DNA of 64,000 nucleotides. Origin: Bacteroidota bacterium. Its GTDB lineage: Bacteria; Bacteroidota; Bacteroidia; Cytophagales; Cyclobacteriaceae. The stretch is from the NCBI GenBank assembly GCA_023417065.1, contig JAEZGH010000048.1, positions 93,129 to 157,128 of the forward strand, in the 5' to 3' direction. Every line of letters starts with the position of its first letter. Within the stretch, counting starts at the first letter, position 1. The notes below the pieces were generated by a model. That model ran no database searches. It had not been told where the DNA came from and worked only from the letters and a program-made list of their open reading frames with translations. Positions 1 through 6,381 of the stretch are shown here, in pieces. The position numbers and the translations under genes were made by a program.

Positions 1-347
1 TGAAACGTATCGTCATCAACAAAGCCCTCAATATCATCCAAAAAAGACGGTTTGACCGACTCCCTGAAGACGAAAATTGGGACGTTGCCGAGGAGGAAGA
101 TGCTACAGAGTATGCTGATCGTCTTACCGTTGACCGGGTAAAAAAAGGAATTGCCGAACTTCCCGATGGATATCGCATGGTTTTGTCGTTATACTTGCTG
201 GAAGGGTATGACCATCAGGAAATTGGCGAAATACTTCAGATAACTGAATCAACATCCAAGTCGCAGTTGAACAGAGCCAAAGCAAAGCTGCGTGAATGGC
301 TCGTGAAGAATGAAAAGCAAAAAATATCAAAGGATGGTGTCGTATGA
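1..347 (+). CDS. ECF-type RNA polymerase sigma factor, C-terminal part (5' end outside window)
   Basis: An open frame (first full codon at position 3) runs in from the left edge to a TGA at 345-347, about 114 residues. It has the layout of sigma region 2 tail, linker and region 4: 'ELPDGYRMVLSLYLLEGYDH' followed by 'QEIGEILQITESTSKSQLNR', the helix-turn-helix that reads the -35 region. This is typical of the sigma-24/ECF family in Bacteroidota. Its stop overlaps the start of the next gene (ATGA at 344-347), so the two are translationally coupled, as expected for a sigma/anti-sigma pair. The N-terminus and any autoregulated promoter are outside the window. Subfamily cannot be decided. Confidence 0.88.
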   Translation, partial: KRIVINKALNIIQKRRFDRLPEDENWDVAEEEDATEYADRLTVDRVKKGIAELPDGYRMVLSLYLLEGYDHQEIGEILQITESTSKSQLNRAKAKLREWLVKNEKQKISKDGVV

Positions 348-883
348 AAGGTAAAGATGATCTTGAAAAATTTATCCGCGCGAACCGCGATGCGTTCGAT
401 GACAAGGAACCTCCCGTTTCCGTTTGGGAGAATATCCACAATTCCCTGCATCCACATCAGCCTGCGCGCAGGTGGTGGAATGAACTTGTGATCTGGAGAG
501 CCGCCGCTGTGTTCTTCCTCGCCGTTTCCGCATACTTGTTCCTCTCCAGAGAGCAGGCGCAGCCGCACGAAGATGGTGCTCAGGTAGCATTGAATGAGTT
601 CAATGACGTTGAAGCTTTTTATATCAGCGAGATTTCCCAGAAAGTCGAATTGATTGAATCAATCGCTACGGATGATGGTGCCGGCGAACTAACACCGGAC
701 TTCCAGCGCCTTGAAGCGATGTATCTCGTGCTTAAGGAAGAGATGAAGAACAGTCCCTCGAAAAAAGTCAAGGACGCCCTGGTATTGAACTTGCTTGTGC
801 GAATTGACATGCTCAATCAACAGCTTCACAAGCTGGAAGAAGACTATAAGGAAGGGGAGGAGAGTAACAGGTCGGAGACGTAA
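344..883 (+). CDS. putative membrane-anchored anti-sigma factor
   Basis: 179 residues starting at the ATG that overlaps the sigma factor stop by 4 bp. Residues 1-45 are charged and soluble, residues about 50-68 form a single membrane segment (WRAAAVFFLAVSAYLFLS), and the remainder is an acidic, helical extracytoplasmic part ending in a coiled-coil-like run (LNQQLHKLEEDYKEGEE). One membrane span after a short cytoplasmic N-terminus, directly behind an ECF sigma gene, is the usual arrangement for Bacteroidota anti-sigma factors. No zinc-binding HxxxCxxC motif is present, so it is not a ZAS-type factor. The role is inferred from topology and gene position, not from a recognised domain. Confidence 0.7.
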   Translation: MKGKDDLEKFIRANRDAFDDKEPPVSVWENIHNSLHPHQPARRWWNELVIWRAAAVFFLAVSAYLFLSREQAQPHEDGAQVALNEFNDVEAFYISEISQKVELIESIATDDGAGELTPDFQRLEAMYLVLKEEMKNSPSKKVKDALVLNLLVRIDMLNQQLHKLEEDYKEGEESNRSET

Positions 884-1591
884 TCAGATGTCGCTGACGA
901 GTTCGAACTTCTCGTGTGCCGAATCAACAACCTTTCCACTCTCACATTTCAGCACTCGCGCGGGATATCTTTTGATCAATCCGTAGCTATGTGTTGCCAT
1001 CAGGATGGCCGTACCGCTGTTATTTATTTGCTGAAATATTCTCATGATGTCGTGCGAGACGGCGGGGTCAAGATTTCCCGTGGGTTCGTCGGCGAGAAGG
1101 ATCATTGGTTCATTCAACATAGCGCGTGCAATCACAACGCGCTGTTGTTCTCCTCCTGACAGTTGATGCGGCATTTTTTTTTCGACCGATCCAAGTCCCA
1201 CCTGCATCAACACATCCGACAATCGCGAACGCATCTTTACATTGTCGCGCCAACCGGTGGCTTTCAGAACGAACATCATATTGTCGGCAACAGTGCGGTC
1301 GTTGAGTAGTTGAAAGTCCTGGAAGATGATACCAAGCTTTCGTCGGAGCATCGGCACCTTCGAGCGCGAAATACCTTTCAGCTGAAATCCCGCGACGTTG
1401 ACGTCACCGGTGTGCAGAGGCAGATCAGCATAGAGTGTTTTCAGCAACGACGATTTGCCGGAGCCTGTGCGACCGACCAGATACACCATTTCGCCCTTCT
1501 GGATTTCAAAGTTCACATCACTGAGTACAGTGTTGCTGTCCTGGAAGATGGTGGTATCCTTTACACTTACGACGACGTCAGGTGAGAACAT
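884..1591 (-). CDS. ftsE: FtsE-like ABC transporter ATP-binding protein
   Basis: 235 residues from the ATG at 1591. The Walker A motif GRTGSGKS lies at residues 40-47, followed by the Q-loop (IIFQDFQLL), the ABC signature LSGGEQQR, Walker B ILLADEPT and the switch histidine in MATHSYG. Closest by eye to FtsE, the cytoplasmic ATPase that works with FtsX at the division site to control cell-wall hydrolases. No ftsX lies next to it, which is common in Bacteroidota. A longer start at 1630 would lie inside a terminator hairpin and adds no family sequence, so it was rejected. The gene seems to have its own promoter inside that hairpin (see 1615-1622). A lipoprotein-export LolD-type ATPase is the main alternative. 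Confidence 0.85.
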   Translation of the reverse strand: MFSPDVVVSVKDTTIFQDSNTVLSDVNFEIQKGEMVYLVGRTGSGKSSLLKTLYADLPLHTGDVNVAGFQLKGISRSKVPMLRRKLGIIFQDFQLLNDRTVADNMMFVLKATGWRDNVKMRSRLSDVLMQVGLGSVEKKMPHQLSGGEQQRVVIARAMLNEPMILLADEPTGNLDPAVSHDIMRIFQQINNSGTAILMATHSYGLIKRYPARVLKCESGKVVDSAHEKFELVSDI

Positions 1592-1635
1592 AAAAAAACC
1601 GGTACGTGGAGTTGCAAATATACTCCACATACCGG
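1592..1635 (-). terminator. Rho-independent terminator downstream of the aldolase gene
   Basis: On the minus strand a 14-bp stem (1622-1635 against 1599-1612, one G-U pair) closes an 8-9 nt loop and is followed at once by seven T residues (1598-1592). It stands 60 bp past the end of the transaldolase-like gene and ends exactly where the ftsE ATG begins, so it should stop read-through into ftsE. Confidence 0.85.
1615..1622 (-). promoter_or_regulatory. candidate ftsE promoter (-7 box TATATTTG) inside the terminator loop
   Basis: The minus strand reads TATATTTG, an exact TAnnTTTG match, in the loop of the terminator hairpin. Nineteen bases upstream is TTTT, one change from the TTTG -33 element. 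Initiation about 6 nt downstream would give an ftsE leader near 18 nt that lacks the 5' arm of the hairpin and so would escape termination. Confidence 0.5.
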
Positions 1636-1655
1636 CTAATGAAAATTTATTTCGC

Positions 1656-1674
1656 CGTGGCAGAAAGCGCCACG
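1656..1674 (-). terminator. second hairpin downstream of the aldolase gene
   Basis: CGTGGC (1656-1661) and GCCACG (1669-1674) form a 6-bp perfect stem with a 7-nt loop, 22 bp after the aldolase stop codon. On the minus strand it is followed only by an A/T-mixed tract, so it may act as a 3'-end stabiliser rather than an independent terminator. Confidence 0.4.
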
Positions 1675-1696
1675 ACTAGTGTGTCGTCAGATCAAA

Positions 1697-2353
1697 TCAG
1701 CCGTTTACCTTTTTGTGGTCGGCGAGGAATTTCTGCAATCCACTGTCAGTCAGCGGATGGTTCAGCAATCCGGTGATAACGCTCAACGGACAAGTTGCTA
1801 CGTCTGCGCCGATTTCAGCACACTGAATGAGGTGCATGGTATGGCGGATAGATGCGGCAAGCACTTCGGTGCGGAAGCCGTAGTTTTGGTAGATGTCAAC
1901 AATCTGTGCGATGAGGTCAAGTCCGTCAGTGCCCACATCGTCGAGGCGACCTACGAAGGGAGACACGTAGCTGGCCCCCGCTTTGGCAGCGAGAATAGCC
2001 TGGCCTGCTGAGAAAATGAGTGTACAGTTAGTACGGATACCTTCGCTGGTGAATTTCTTGATTGCCTTTACGCCATCGCGGATCATTGGTACTTTTACTA
2101 CGATTTTGTCGTCAATTTTCGCGAGTTCACGGCCTTCTTTGAGGATTGCGTCAAAATCCGTTGCAATAACCTCTGCGCTGACGTTGTTGTCAACGATATC
2201 ACAAATTGCTTTGTAGTGTGCGATAATGTTTTCCTGGCCGCGAATGCCCTCTTTAGCCATCAGGGAAGGGTTAGTCGTTACGCCATCGAGTACGCCAAGG
2301 TCATAGGCTTCCTGGATTTCTTTGAGGTTAGCGGTGTCAATAAAGAATTTCAT
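1697..2353 (-). CDS. transaldolase / fructose-6-phosphate aldolase family protein
   Basis: 218 residues, the length of the small TalC/FSA subfamily rather than classical transaldolase (over 300). The N-terminus MKFFIDTANLKEI, 'GVTTNPSLMAKEG', the Schiff-base lysine context KIVVKVP, 'TNCTLIFSAGQA' and 'YVSPFVGRLDD' are all family hallmarks. Members are class I aldolases, acting either as transaldolase in the non-oxidative pentose phosphate pathway or as fructose-6-phosphate aldolase; sequence alone does not separate the two reliably. It is transcribed alone, with a TAnnTTTG box upstream and two hairpins downstream. Confidence 0.93.
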   Translation of the reverse strand: MKFFIDTANLKEIQEAYDLGVLDGVTTNPSLMAKEGIRGQENIIAHYKAICDIVDNNVSAEVIATDFDAILKEGRELAKIDDKIVVKVPMIRDGVKAIKKFTSEGIRTNCTLIFSAGQAILAAKAGASYVSPFVGRLDDVGTDGLDLIAQIVDIYQNYGFRTEVLAASIRHTMHLIQCAEIGADVATCPLSVITGLLNHPLTDSGLQKFLADHKKVNG

Positions 2354-2391
2354 AGCTGTTTAAAGAAAGTAGTTGTTAAGTGAAAGCGCGG

Positions 2392-2399
2392 CAAATGTA
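2392..2399 (-). promoter_or_regulatory. candidate -7 promoter box (TACATTTG) of the aldolase gene
   Basis: Exact TAnnTTTG on the minus strand, 39-46 bp before the ATG at 2353, giving a leader of about 33 nt. No convincing -33 element was found. Confidence 0.4.
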
Positions 2400-2460
2400 A
2401 GGATCATTGGCCATAAACCGGCATCAGCAGGCGTCAAATGAGTTGCAGGGAGAAAAAAAA

Positions 2461-2552
2461 GGGCAAACCAAACATCGCACCGCTACAACCGCCTACCCTT
2501 GCTACCTTCCGATCCTGGGGGAGTTCAGCAGGAGCTGGTCGTGCTGGTTCGC
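2461..2552 (-). ncRNA. ffs: signal recognition particle RNA (small bacterial type)
   Basis: On the minus strand the region contains AGGAUCGGAAGGUAGCA: a GGAA tetraloop closed by AUC/GGU, followed by the AGG/AGCA internal loop that binds Ffh, as in E. coli 4.5S RNA domain IV. The flanking CCCCC/GGGUAGG stem and outer arms extend the helix to about 90-100 nt. A TAnnTTTG box sits just upstream and an eight-T run (2460-2453) ends it. It would direct ribosomes making membrane proteins to FtsY. Exact ends are estimated from the promoter and T-run. Confidence 0.9.
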
Positions 2553-2557
2553 CGCTG

Positions 2558-2565
2558 CAAAAGTA
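2558..2565 (-). promoter_or_regulatory. candidate promoter -7 box of the SRP RNA gene (TACTTTTG)
   Basis: Exact TAnnTTTG on the minus strand placed 6 nt before the predicted 5' end of the SRP RNA. No TTTG lies at the expected 19-nt spacing upstream. Confidence 0.5.
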
Positions 2566-2604
2566 ACAAAATTTCCAACTTTGGGTTCTCGTTTCAAAAA
2601 TATT

Positions 2605-3156
2605 TCAGCGCGGAGGCAGGGGATAAACAAATGCATAACAATCCTGCCTGTCAGGAGCCGCGTTGGGGAACAAAAACCACTTCTGCAGCAGCGCCTCCTG
2701 CCGGAGGCCGCATTTCTCCAGAACACGCACCGAAGCCTTGTTCTCGGTTGATACGAAGGTTCCAATGCGCTTGATACCATTAATTGACGAAATAAGGTTC
2801 AGGATCGCGCGGGCCGCCTCCGTTGCAATTCCTTTGCCCCAATACGTCGGACTTAGAGTATAACCGAACTGAAGGTCGCCGTTGTTGTTAATGATACCGA
2901 TGCTTCCGGCGAGTTTGTTGGACGACGCGAGTCTGATGGTGTACGAATAGTCTTTTCCCTCAGTCCACGCACGGATAGCAAATGCCAGATAGTTCATGGT
3001 ATCTTCAACCGAGCGATGTGTTGGCCATGAAACCCATCTGGTTGCGGCGGGTTTGCCGGCGTATGCGTAAAAGATTTCGGCAGCGTCTTCGTATCTTAGC
3101 CGCCCAAGAATCAGGCGTTGCGTGTGGATCGTCTCCGGCAAGGGCAGTGTCGTCAT
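2605..3156 (-). CDS. GNAT family N-acetyltransferase (RimJ/RimL-like)
   Basis: 183 residues from the ATG at 3156 (a TTG one codon upstream was not used). 'ETIHTQRLILGRLRYEDAAE' is the typical start of the RimJ/RimL/SpeG-like acetyltransferase_3 family, and 'YTLSPTYWGKGIATEAARAI' is the acetyl-CoA-binding motif A (Q/RxxGxG/A variant). 'GTFVSTENKASVRVLEKCG' is the conserved C-terminal motif. It should transfer acetyl from acetyl-CoA to an amine; the acceptor (protein N-terminus, antibiotic or small metabolite) cannot be inferred. It stands alone between the SRP RNA gene and a divergent small gene. Confidence 0.88.
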   Translation of the reverse strand: MTTLPLPETIHTQRLILGRLRYEDAAEIFYAYAGKPAATRWVSWPTHRSVEDTMNYLAFAIRAWTEGKDYSYTIRLASSNKLAGSIGIINNNGDLQFGYTLSPTYWGKGIATEAARAILNLISSINGIKRIGTFVSTENKASVRVLEKCGLRQEALLQKWFLFPNAAPDRQDCYAFVYPLPPR

Positions 3157-3173
3157 CAAGCAAAAAGTATCAA

Positions 3174-3413
3174 ATGGCCAAGAGCAGCAATATCGTACAT
3201 CAATACTTCAAAAAGGAATTTGAAGACGCGACAATATTGGTCAAGGTGAATCCGATTTCCTTTTCCGGTGTGGAAATCACGATACCAAAAGATGGCGAAG
3301 CCGGAATGCGGGAACTCGAATTCGATGAAGAGATATTCGATGATCTGGCTGAAGACGGCTTCCAGGAGGCAAGTCCGCTTGAGTTCAATCTGTACTTCAC
3401 CGGACTTGCTTAG
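3174..3413 (+). CDS. small conserved-looking hypothetical protein
   Basis: 79 residues from the ATG at 3174 (MAKSSNIVHQYFKKEFEDAT). The longer open frame starting at 2982 runs antisense through the acetyltransferase gene and is not credible. The product is acidic, has no signal peptide or membrane segment, and ends in a run of alternating acidic residues (ELEFDEEIFDDLAEDGF). I do not recognise a family. Codon use looks coding and the gap to the convergent gene is only 9 bp. It is divergent from the GNAT gene with an 17-bp gap. Confidence 0.65.
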   Translation: MAKSSNIVHQYFKKEFEDATILVKVNPISFSGVEITIPKDGEAGMRELEFDEEIFDDLAEDGFQEASPLEFNLYFTGLA

Positions 3414-3422
3414 GCTTTAAAA

Positions 3423-4847
3423 TCAGCCAACCCAGCCTTCGCGTGGTTTCCTTCTCACAAACGCATTTGCCTCGTCGAAGTTGGTAATCTTCATGTTCTT
3501 GGCATCCCACAGCAGTTTCTTCCGTCCGGGATAGCCTTTCCCATCAGGGCCGCGCATCGCATAACTGCGCAACGCCAGATTTCCCATCAGTACAGCTTCG
3601 GTGAACGGTCCCGCGAATTCAAATGGCGAGCTGAGTTCCACCTTTCCGGGGGCCTGAAGACAAGCCTCAACCCATTGGGTGTAATGTCCGGCTTCCCCAC
3701 CTTCAACACGTTTAAGTGTGGGCTTGGGCAGGGTCACCTCTTTCATTCGCTGCGTCGGAAGCAGGACCGGGGTGGAGTTGTAGTTGCCCATCAGCTTACC
3801 CTTGGTTCCTTCGAAGATGTATCCACCGTCCTGATCGCCGAGGCGCTCGTCCGGCAGAAGCTCTTCCGGGCGTTCGGGCAGAAGTCCGCCGTCCATCCAT
3901 GTCAACTTGATGACGCCTTTGCCATCTTTTCGCGGATACTTCAGGTGTATGATAGAGCTGGCGGGACACGACTCTTTGTAGTTTGCCTCTTTGAAGAACC
4001 CCTCCCATTCGGTGGTTGTGCTACATTCAACTTCTGAGGGGTAATCGATTGGCAGGATCCGGAACGCGGCATCCATGATGTGGCAGCCCATATCGCCAAG
4101 AGCTCCGGTGCCGAATTCCCACCAGCCGCGCCAGTTGAAAGGCACATATATCTTTTTGTAATCCTGATACGGCGCAGGGCCGAGCCACAGATCCCAGTCC
4201 AGTTCAGGAGGAATTTCGTCTTTTCCCGGAGGTAGTGGAATACCCTGCGGCCATACAGGGCGGTTGGTCCACGCTTTCACTGCCGTTACGTCTCCGATGA
4301 GTCCTGCGTCGACGTATTCCTTCGCAATGCGGACGGGATCTGCTGATGCAAACTGATTTCCCATCTGGGTGACGACCTTGTATTTCTTAGCCGCTTCGGT
4401 GAGCTGACGCGCTTCCCAGATTGACCAGGTGAGTGGTTTCTGAACATACACATGCTTTTTTCTTTCCATTGCAGCGATGGTAGGCGCGAAGTGCGTGTGG
4501 TCCGGCGTACTTACCGAGACAGCGTCGATGTTTTTTGTTTCCTTATCCAGCAATTCGCGGAAATCCTTGTAGTATTTCGCGTTCGGGAAGTTTTTCCTTG
4601 AATCAGAAGCCTGCCGGTCGTCCACATCACACAGAAATGCAATTTTGGCTTTAGGGTGTTTTGCAAAACCGGTGAGATCGCTCGCGCCTTTTCCTCCTAC
4701 GCCAATTCCGGCGATGTAAAGGGTGTCGCTGGGAGGAATGTAACCCGGACCGCCAAGTACAAAGCGAGGTACGATAGTGAAAGATGCAGCGCCGACAGCC
4801 GCTTTTCGGATGAAGTTCCGTCGATTGAGTTTGTTGTCTGGTTTCAT
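3423..4847 (-). CDS. Tat-exported Gfo/Idh/MocA family oxidoreductase
   Basis: 474 residues from the ATG at 4847. The N-terminus carries a twin-arginine signal (NRRNFIRKAAVGAASFTIVP), then a Rossmann fold with IAGIGVGGKGASD and 'AFLCDVDDRQ'. The motif HVYVQKPLTWSIWEA is the conserved lysine-proline motif of the family (EKP, here QKP as in many exported members). 'GALGDMGCHIMDAAF' carries the active-site Asp/His region. Such proteins are NAD(P)-dependent dehydrogenases or oxidoreductases on sugars or inositols, here in the periplasm. Substrate is unknown. It is not in an operon with other sugar genes. Confidence 0.9.
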   Translation of the reverse strand: MKPDNKLNRRNFIRKAAVGAASFTIVPRFVLGGPGYIPPSDTLYIAGIGVGGKGASDLTGFAKHPKAKIAFLCDVDDRQASDSRKNFPNAKYYKDFRELLDKETKNIDAVSVSTPDHTHFAPTIAAMERKKHVYVQKPLTWSIWEARQLTEAAKKYKVVTQMGNQFASADPVRIAKEYVDAGLIGDVTAVKAWTNRPVWPQGIPLPPGKDEIPPELDWDLWLGPAPYQDYKKIYVPFNWRGWWEFGTGALGDMGCHIMDAAFRILPIDYPSEVECSTTTEWEGFFKEANYKESCPASSIIHLKYPRKDGKGVIKLTWMDGGLLPERPEELLPDERLGDQDGGYIFEGTKGKLMGNYNSTPVLLPTQRMKEVTLPKPTLKRVEGGEAGHYTQWVEACLQAPGKVELSSPFEFAGPFTEAVLMGNLALRSYAMRGPDGKGYPGRKKLLWDAKNMKITNFDEANAFVRRKPREGWVG

Positions 4848-4935
4848 AGGGAGATTGTCTGGTGAAGAAATCTGCATTCAGGACTTCCCGACTAATCTCA
4901 GTTTTTTAGCCCGTAAAATTCAACGATTGCGGCGA

Positions 4936-5163
4936 TTATTTTTTCTTTGGCACAGGATCGTAGCCATGCGTCCCCCAGGGGTGACATCTGGCGATGCGTT
5001 TCATGCCAAGCCAGATTCCTTTGATCACACCCCATTCCCGGATGGCCTCAATTGCGTATTGTGAACACGTTGGTGAGTGGCGGCAATTCTGCCCTAAAAG
5101 GGGCGATATCGCAACCTGATAGAAGCGAATTGGAAGTATAAAGAGTTGCTTGAGAAAGTTCAC
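4936..5163 (-). CDS. yidD: membrane protein insertion efficiency factor YidD
   Basis: 75 residues, starting at a GTG. The sequence 'PIRFYQVAISPLLGQNCRHS', 'PTCSQYAIEAI' and 'RCHPWGTHGYDPVP' matches the YidD/UPF0161 family throughout, with the three conserved cysteines. YidD is a small peripheral inner-membrane protein that assists YidC in inserting membrane proteins. The GTG overlaps the stop of the upstream gene (GTGA at 5160-5163), so the two are co-translated. Basic C-terminus PKKK. No rnpA or yidC lies nearby, unlike in many other phyla. Confidence 0.95.
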   Translation of the reverse strand: MNFLKQLFILPIRFYQVAISPLLGQNCRHSPTCSQYAIEAIREWGVIKGIWLGMKRIARCHPWGTHGYDPVPKKK

Positions 5164-5405
5164 TTCTGGTAAAAGGAGCTTTTGATAAATTCAATTTCCC
5201 CGACGTAGTACTCGTTCAACACGAACAAGGCGACTTTCGTTACCTGAGCCTTGTATTTTTTTCCGTTCGAAAGGATTACGAGCAAGGCATCACCCTCTTT
5301 TGGCGGATCTCCGACGACTGTCGAAAGTACGGCTTTCCCCGAAACATTTTCACCGTTAATGAACGCCTGGTCTGTTTTTTTATCGTCAAGTTGGTAAATA
5401 TGCAT
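5160..5405 (-). CDS. hypothetical protein upstream of yidD
   Basis: 81 residues from the ATG at 5405 (a TTG one codon earlier was not chosen). The sequence suggests a small beta-rich domain: 'VVGDPPKEGDALLVILSNGKKYKAQVTKV' resembles a short SH3- or PRC-like strand series. No signal peptide. It overlaps yidD by 4 bp, so it may take part in the same process or merely share the transcript. A TATATTTG box is placed 47-54 bp upstream. Family not recognised. Confidence 0.65.
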   Translation of the reverse strand: MHIYQLDDKKTDQAFINGENVSGKAVLSTVVGDPPKEGDALLVILSNGKKYKAQVTKVALFVLNEYYVGEIEFIKSSFYQK

Positions 5406-5451
5406 CAATAGTGCTCCTGCGTCGGAGAAAAAACTTTACTTGTTATCCCGT

Positions 5452-5459
5452 CAAATATA
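5452..5459 (-). promoter_or_regulatory. candidate -7 promoter box (TATATTTG) of the yidD operon
   Basis: Exact TAnnTTTG on the minus strand immediately before the divergent gene that starts at 5463; its upstream promoter region would lie inside that coding sequence. A TTGC lies 16 nt upstream, shorter than the usual spacing. Confidence 0.4.
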
Positions 5460-5462
5460 AGT

Positions 5463-6347
5463 ATGAAACATAAAGCAATCCTTATCGGAAGATTCCAAAT
5501 CCCCGCGATGAATGAATCGTGTCGGAAGCTTATCGAAGCGATCCGAAAACAGCATAGTGAGCTGGTTCTTGTACTGGCTGAACCAAAGATATCCGCCAGC
5601 AGGGAAAATCCGTTGCCGGTGCAATCGCGGATCGCAATGATTAAGGAGGCCTTTCCCGATATCGCTATTCATACCCTGAAGGATCATCCCCTTGATGACG
5701 AATGGTCGAAGAGTCTTGATAAACTAATTGATGAAATTTCGGGTAATGGCCAGGTTATGATCTACAGCACCAGGGAAAGGTTCATAAACTACTACAGCGG
5801 AAAACATCCCACGTCGGCGATTCCTGATGAGAAGTCAGAAGACGTTAAGGTGGAGGAGGAATCAGGCTCGATAAGTTTCCGAAGAGGAATGGTGCATGCT
5901 GCATCGAAGCGTTATGCTTCTGTGTTCCCAACAGTCGATGTGGTGGTATTTCGGAAAGGTCGAAGCGAAATGCTATTAGGTAAGAAGGATATAGACGGGA
6001 AGTGGAGGCTTATCGGTGGGTTTGCGGACCCTTCGGACGATGGATTCGCTGCTGCGGCAAAAAGGGAATTGAATGAGGAGTGTGGGGATATTCAAACAAC
6101 GGAATTAGCCTACGAGAATTCCTTCAGCATCAACGACTGGCGTTATCGCTTCGAACAGGACAAAATTATCACTACCCTGTTTTCAACGGATTATGTTGCG
6201 GGAACTCCGCAGGCTCAGGACGACGTGGCTGACCTTGAGTGGTTTTCTCTCGAGGCGGTGGCAGAAATGGTGAAAAAAGGGGAGACGGCCCGGGAGCATG
6301 AACAAATGTTTCGCTTCCTGCTGAAAAAGTATGGCCAGGAACCATGA
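5463..6347 (+). CDS. Nudix hydrolase fused to a degenerate NMN-adenylyltransferase-like domain
   Basis: 294 residues. The first 170 follow the NadM-type nucleotidyltransferase fold: 'AILIGRFQ', 'RENPLPVQSRIAMIKEAF', 'MIYSTRERFINYYSG'. Residues 175-294 form a Nudix domain with the box GGFADPSDDGFAAAAKRELN followed by EECGD. Bifunctional NadM-Nudix enzymes make NAD from NMN and hydrolyse ADP-ribose. In this protein, the adenylyltransferase HxGH motif after GRFQ is replaced by AMNE, and the ISSTxIR motif reads ISFRRGM, so the first domain has probably lost catalysis while keeping the fold. The Nudix half looks intact apart from Asp for the first box Glu. PRPP synthetase follows 34 bp later, which fits a NAD/ADP-ribose theme. 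Confidence 0.85.
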   Translation: MKHKAILIGRFQIPAMNESCRKLIEAIRKQHSELVLVLAEPKISASRENPLPVQSRIAMIKEAFPDIAIHTLKDHPLDDEWSKSLDKLIDEISGNGQVMIYSTRERFINYYSGKHPTSAIPDEKSEDVKVEEESGSISFRRGMVHAASKRYASVFPTVDVVVFRKGRSEMLLGKKDIDGKWRLIGGFADPSDDGFAAAAKRELNEECGDIQTTELAYENSFSINDWRYRFEQDKIITTLFSTDYVAGTPQAQDDVADLEWFSLEAVAEMVKKGETAREHEQMFRFLLKKYGQEP

Positions 6348-6381
6348 TATTTACTGCCGCTGATTTTGCACCACACGATAG

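Noticed and set aside
1592..1630. Longer ftsE start at 1630
   Set aside because: It lies in the terminator hairpin, adds no family sequence, and the candidate promoter is downstream of it.
2407..2780. Open frames on both strands around 2.4-2.8 kb
   Set aside because: They cover the SRP RNA gene and the antisense of the GNAT gene; translations show no protein-like pattern.
2982..3173. N-terminal extension of the small gene at 3174
   Set aside because: Runs antisense through the acetyltransferase coding sequence; Met at 3174 begins the plausible protein.
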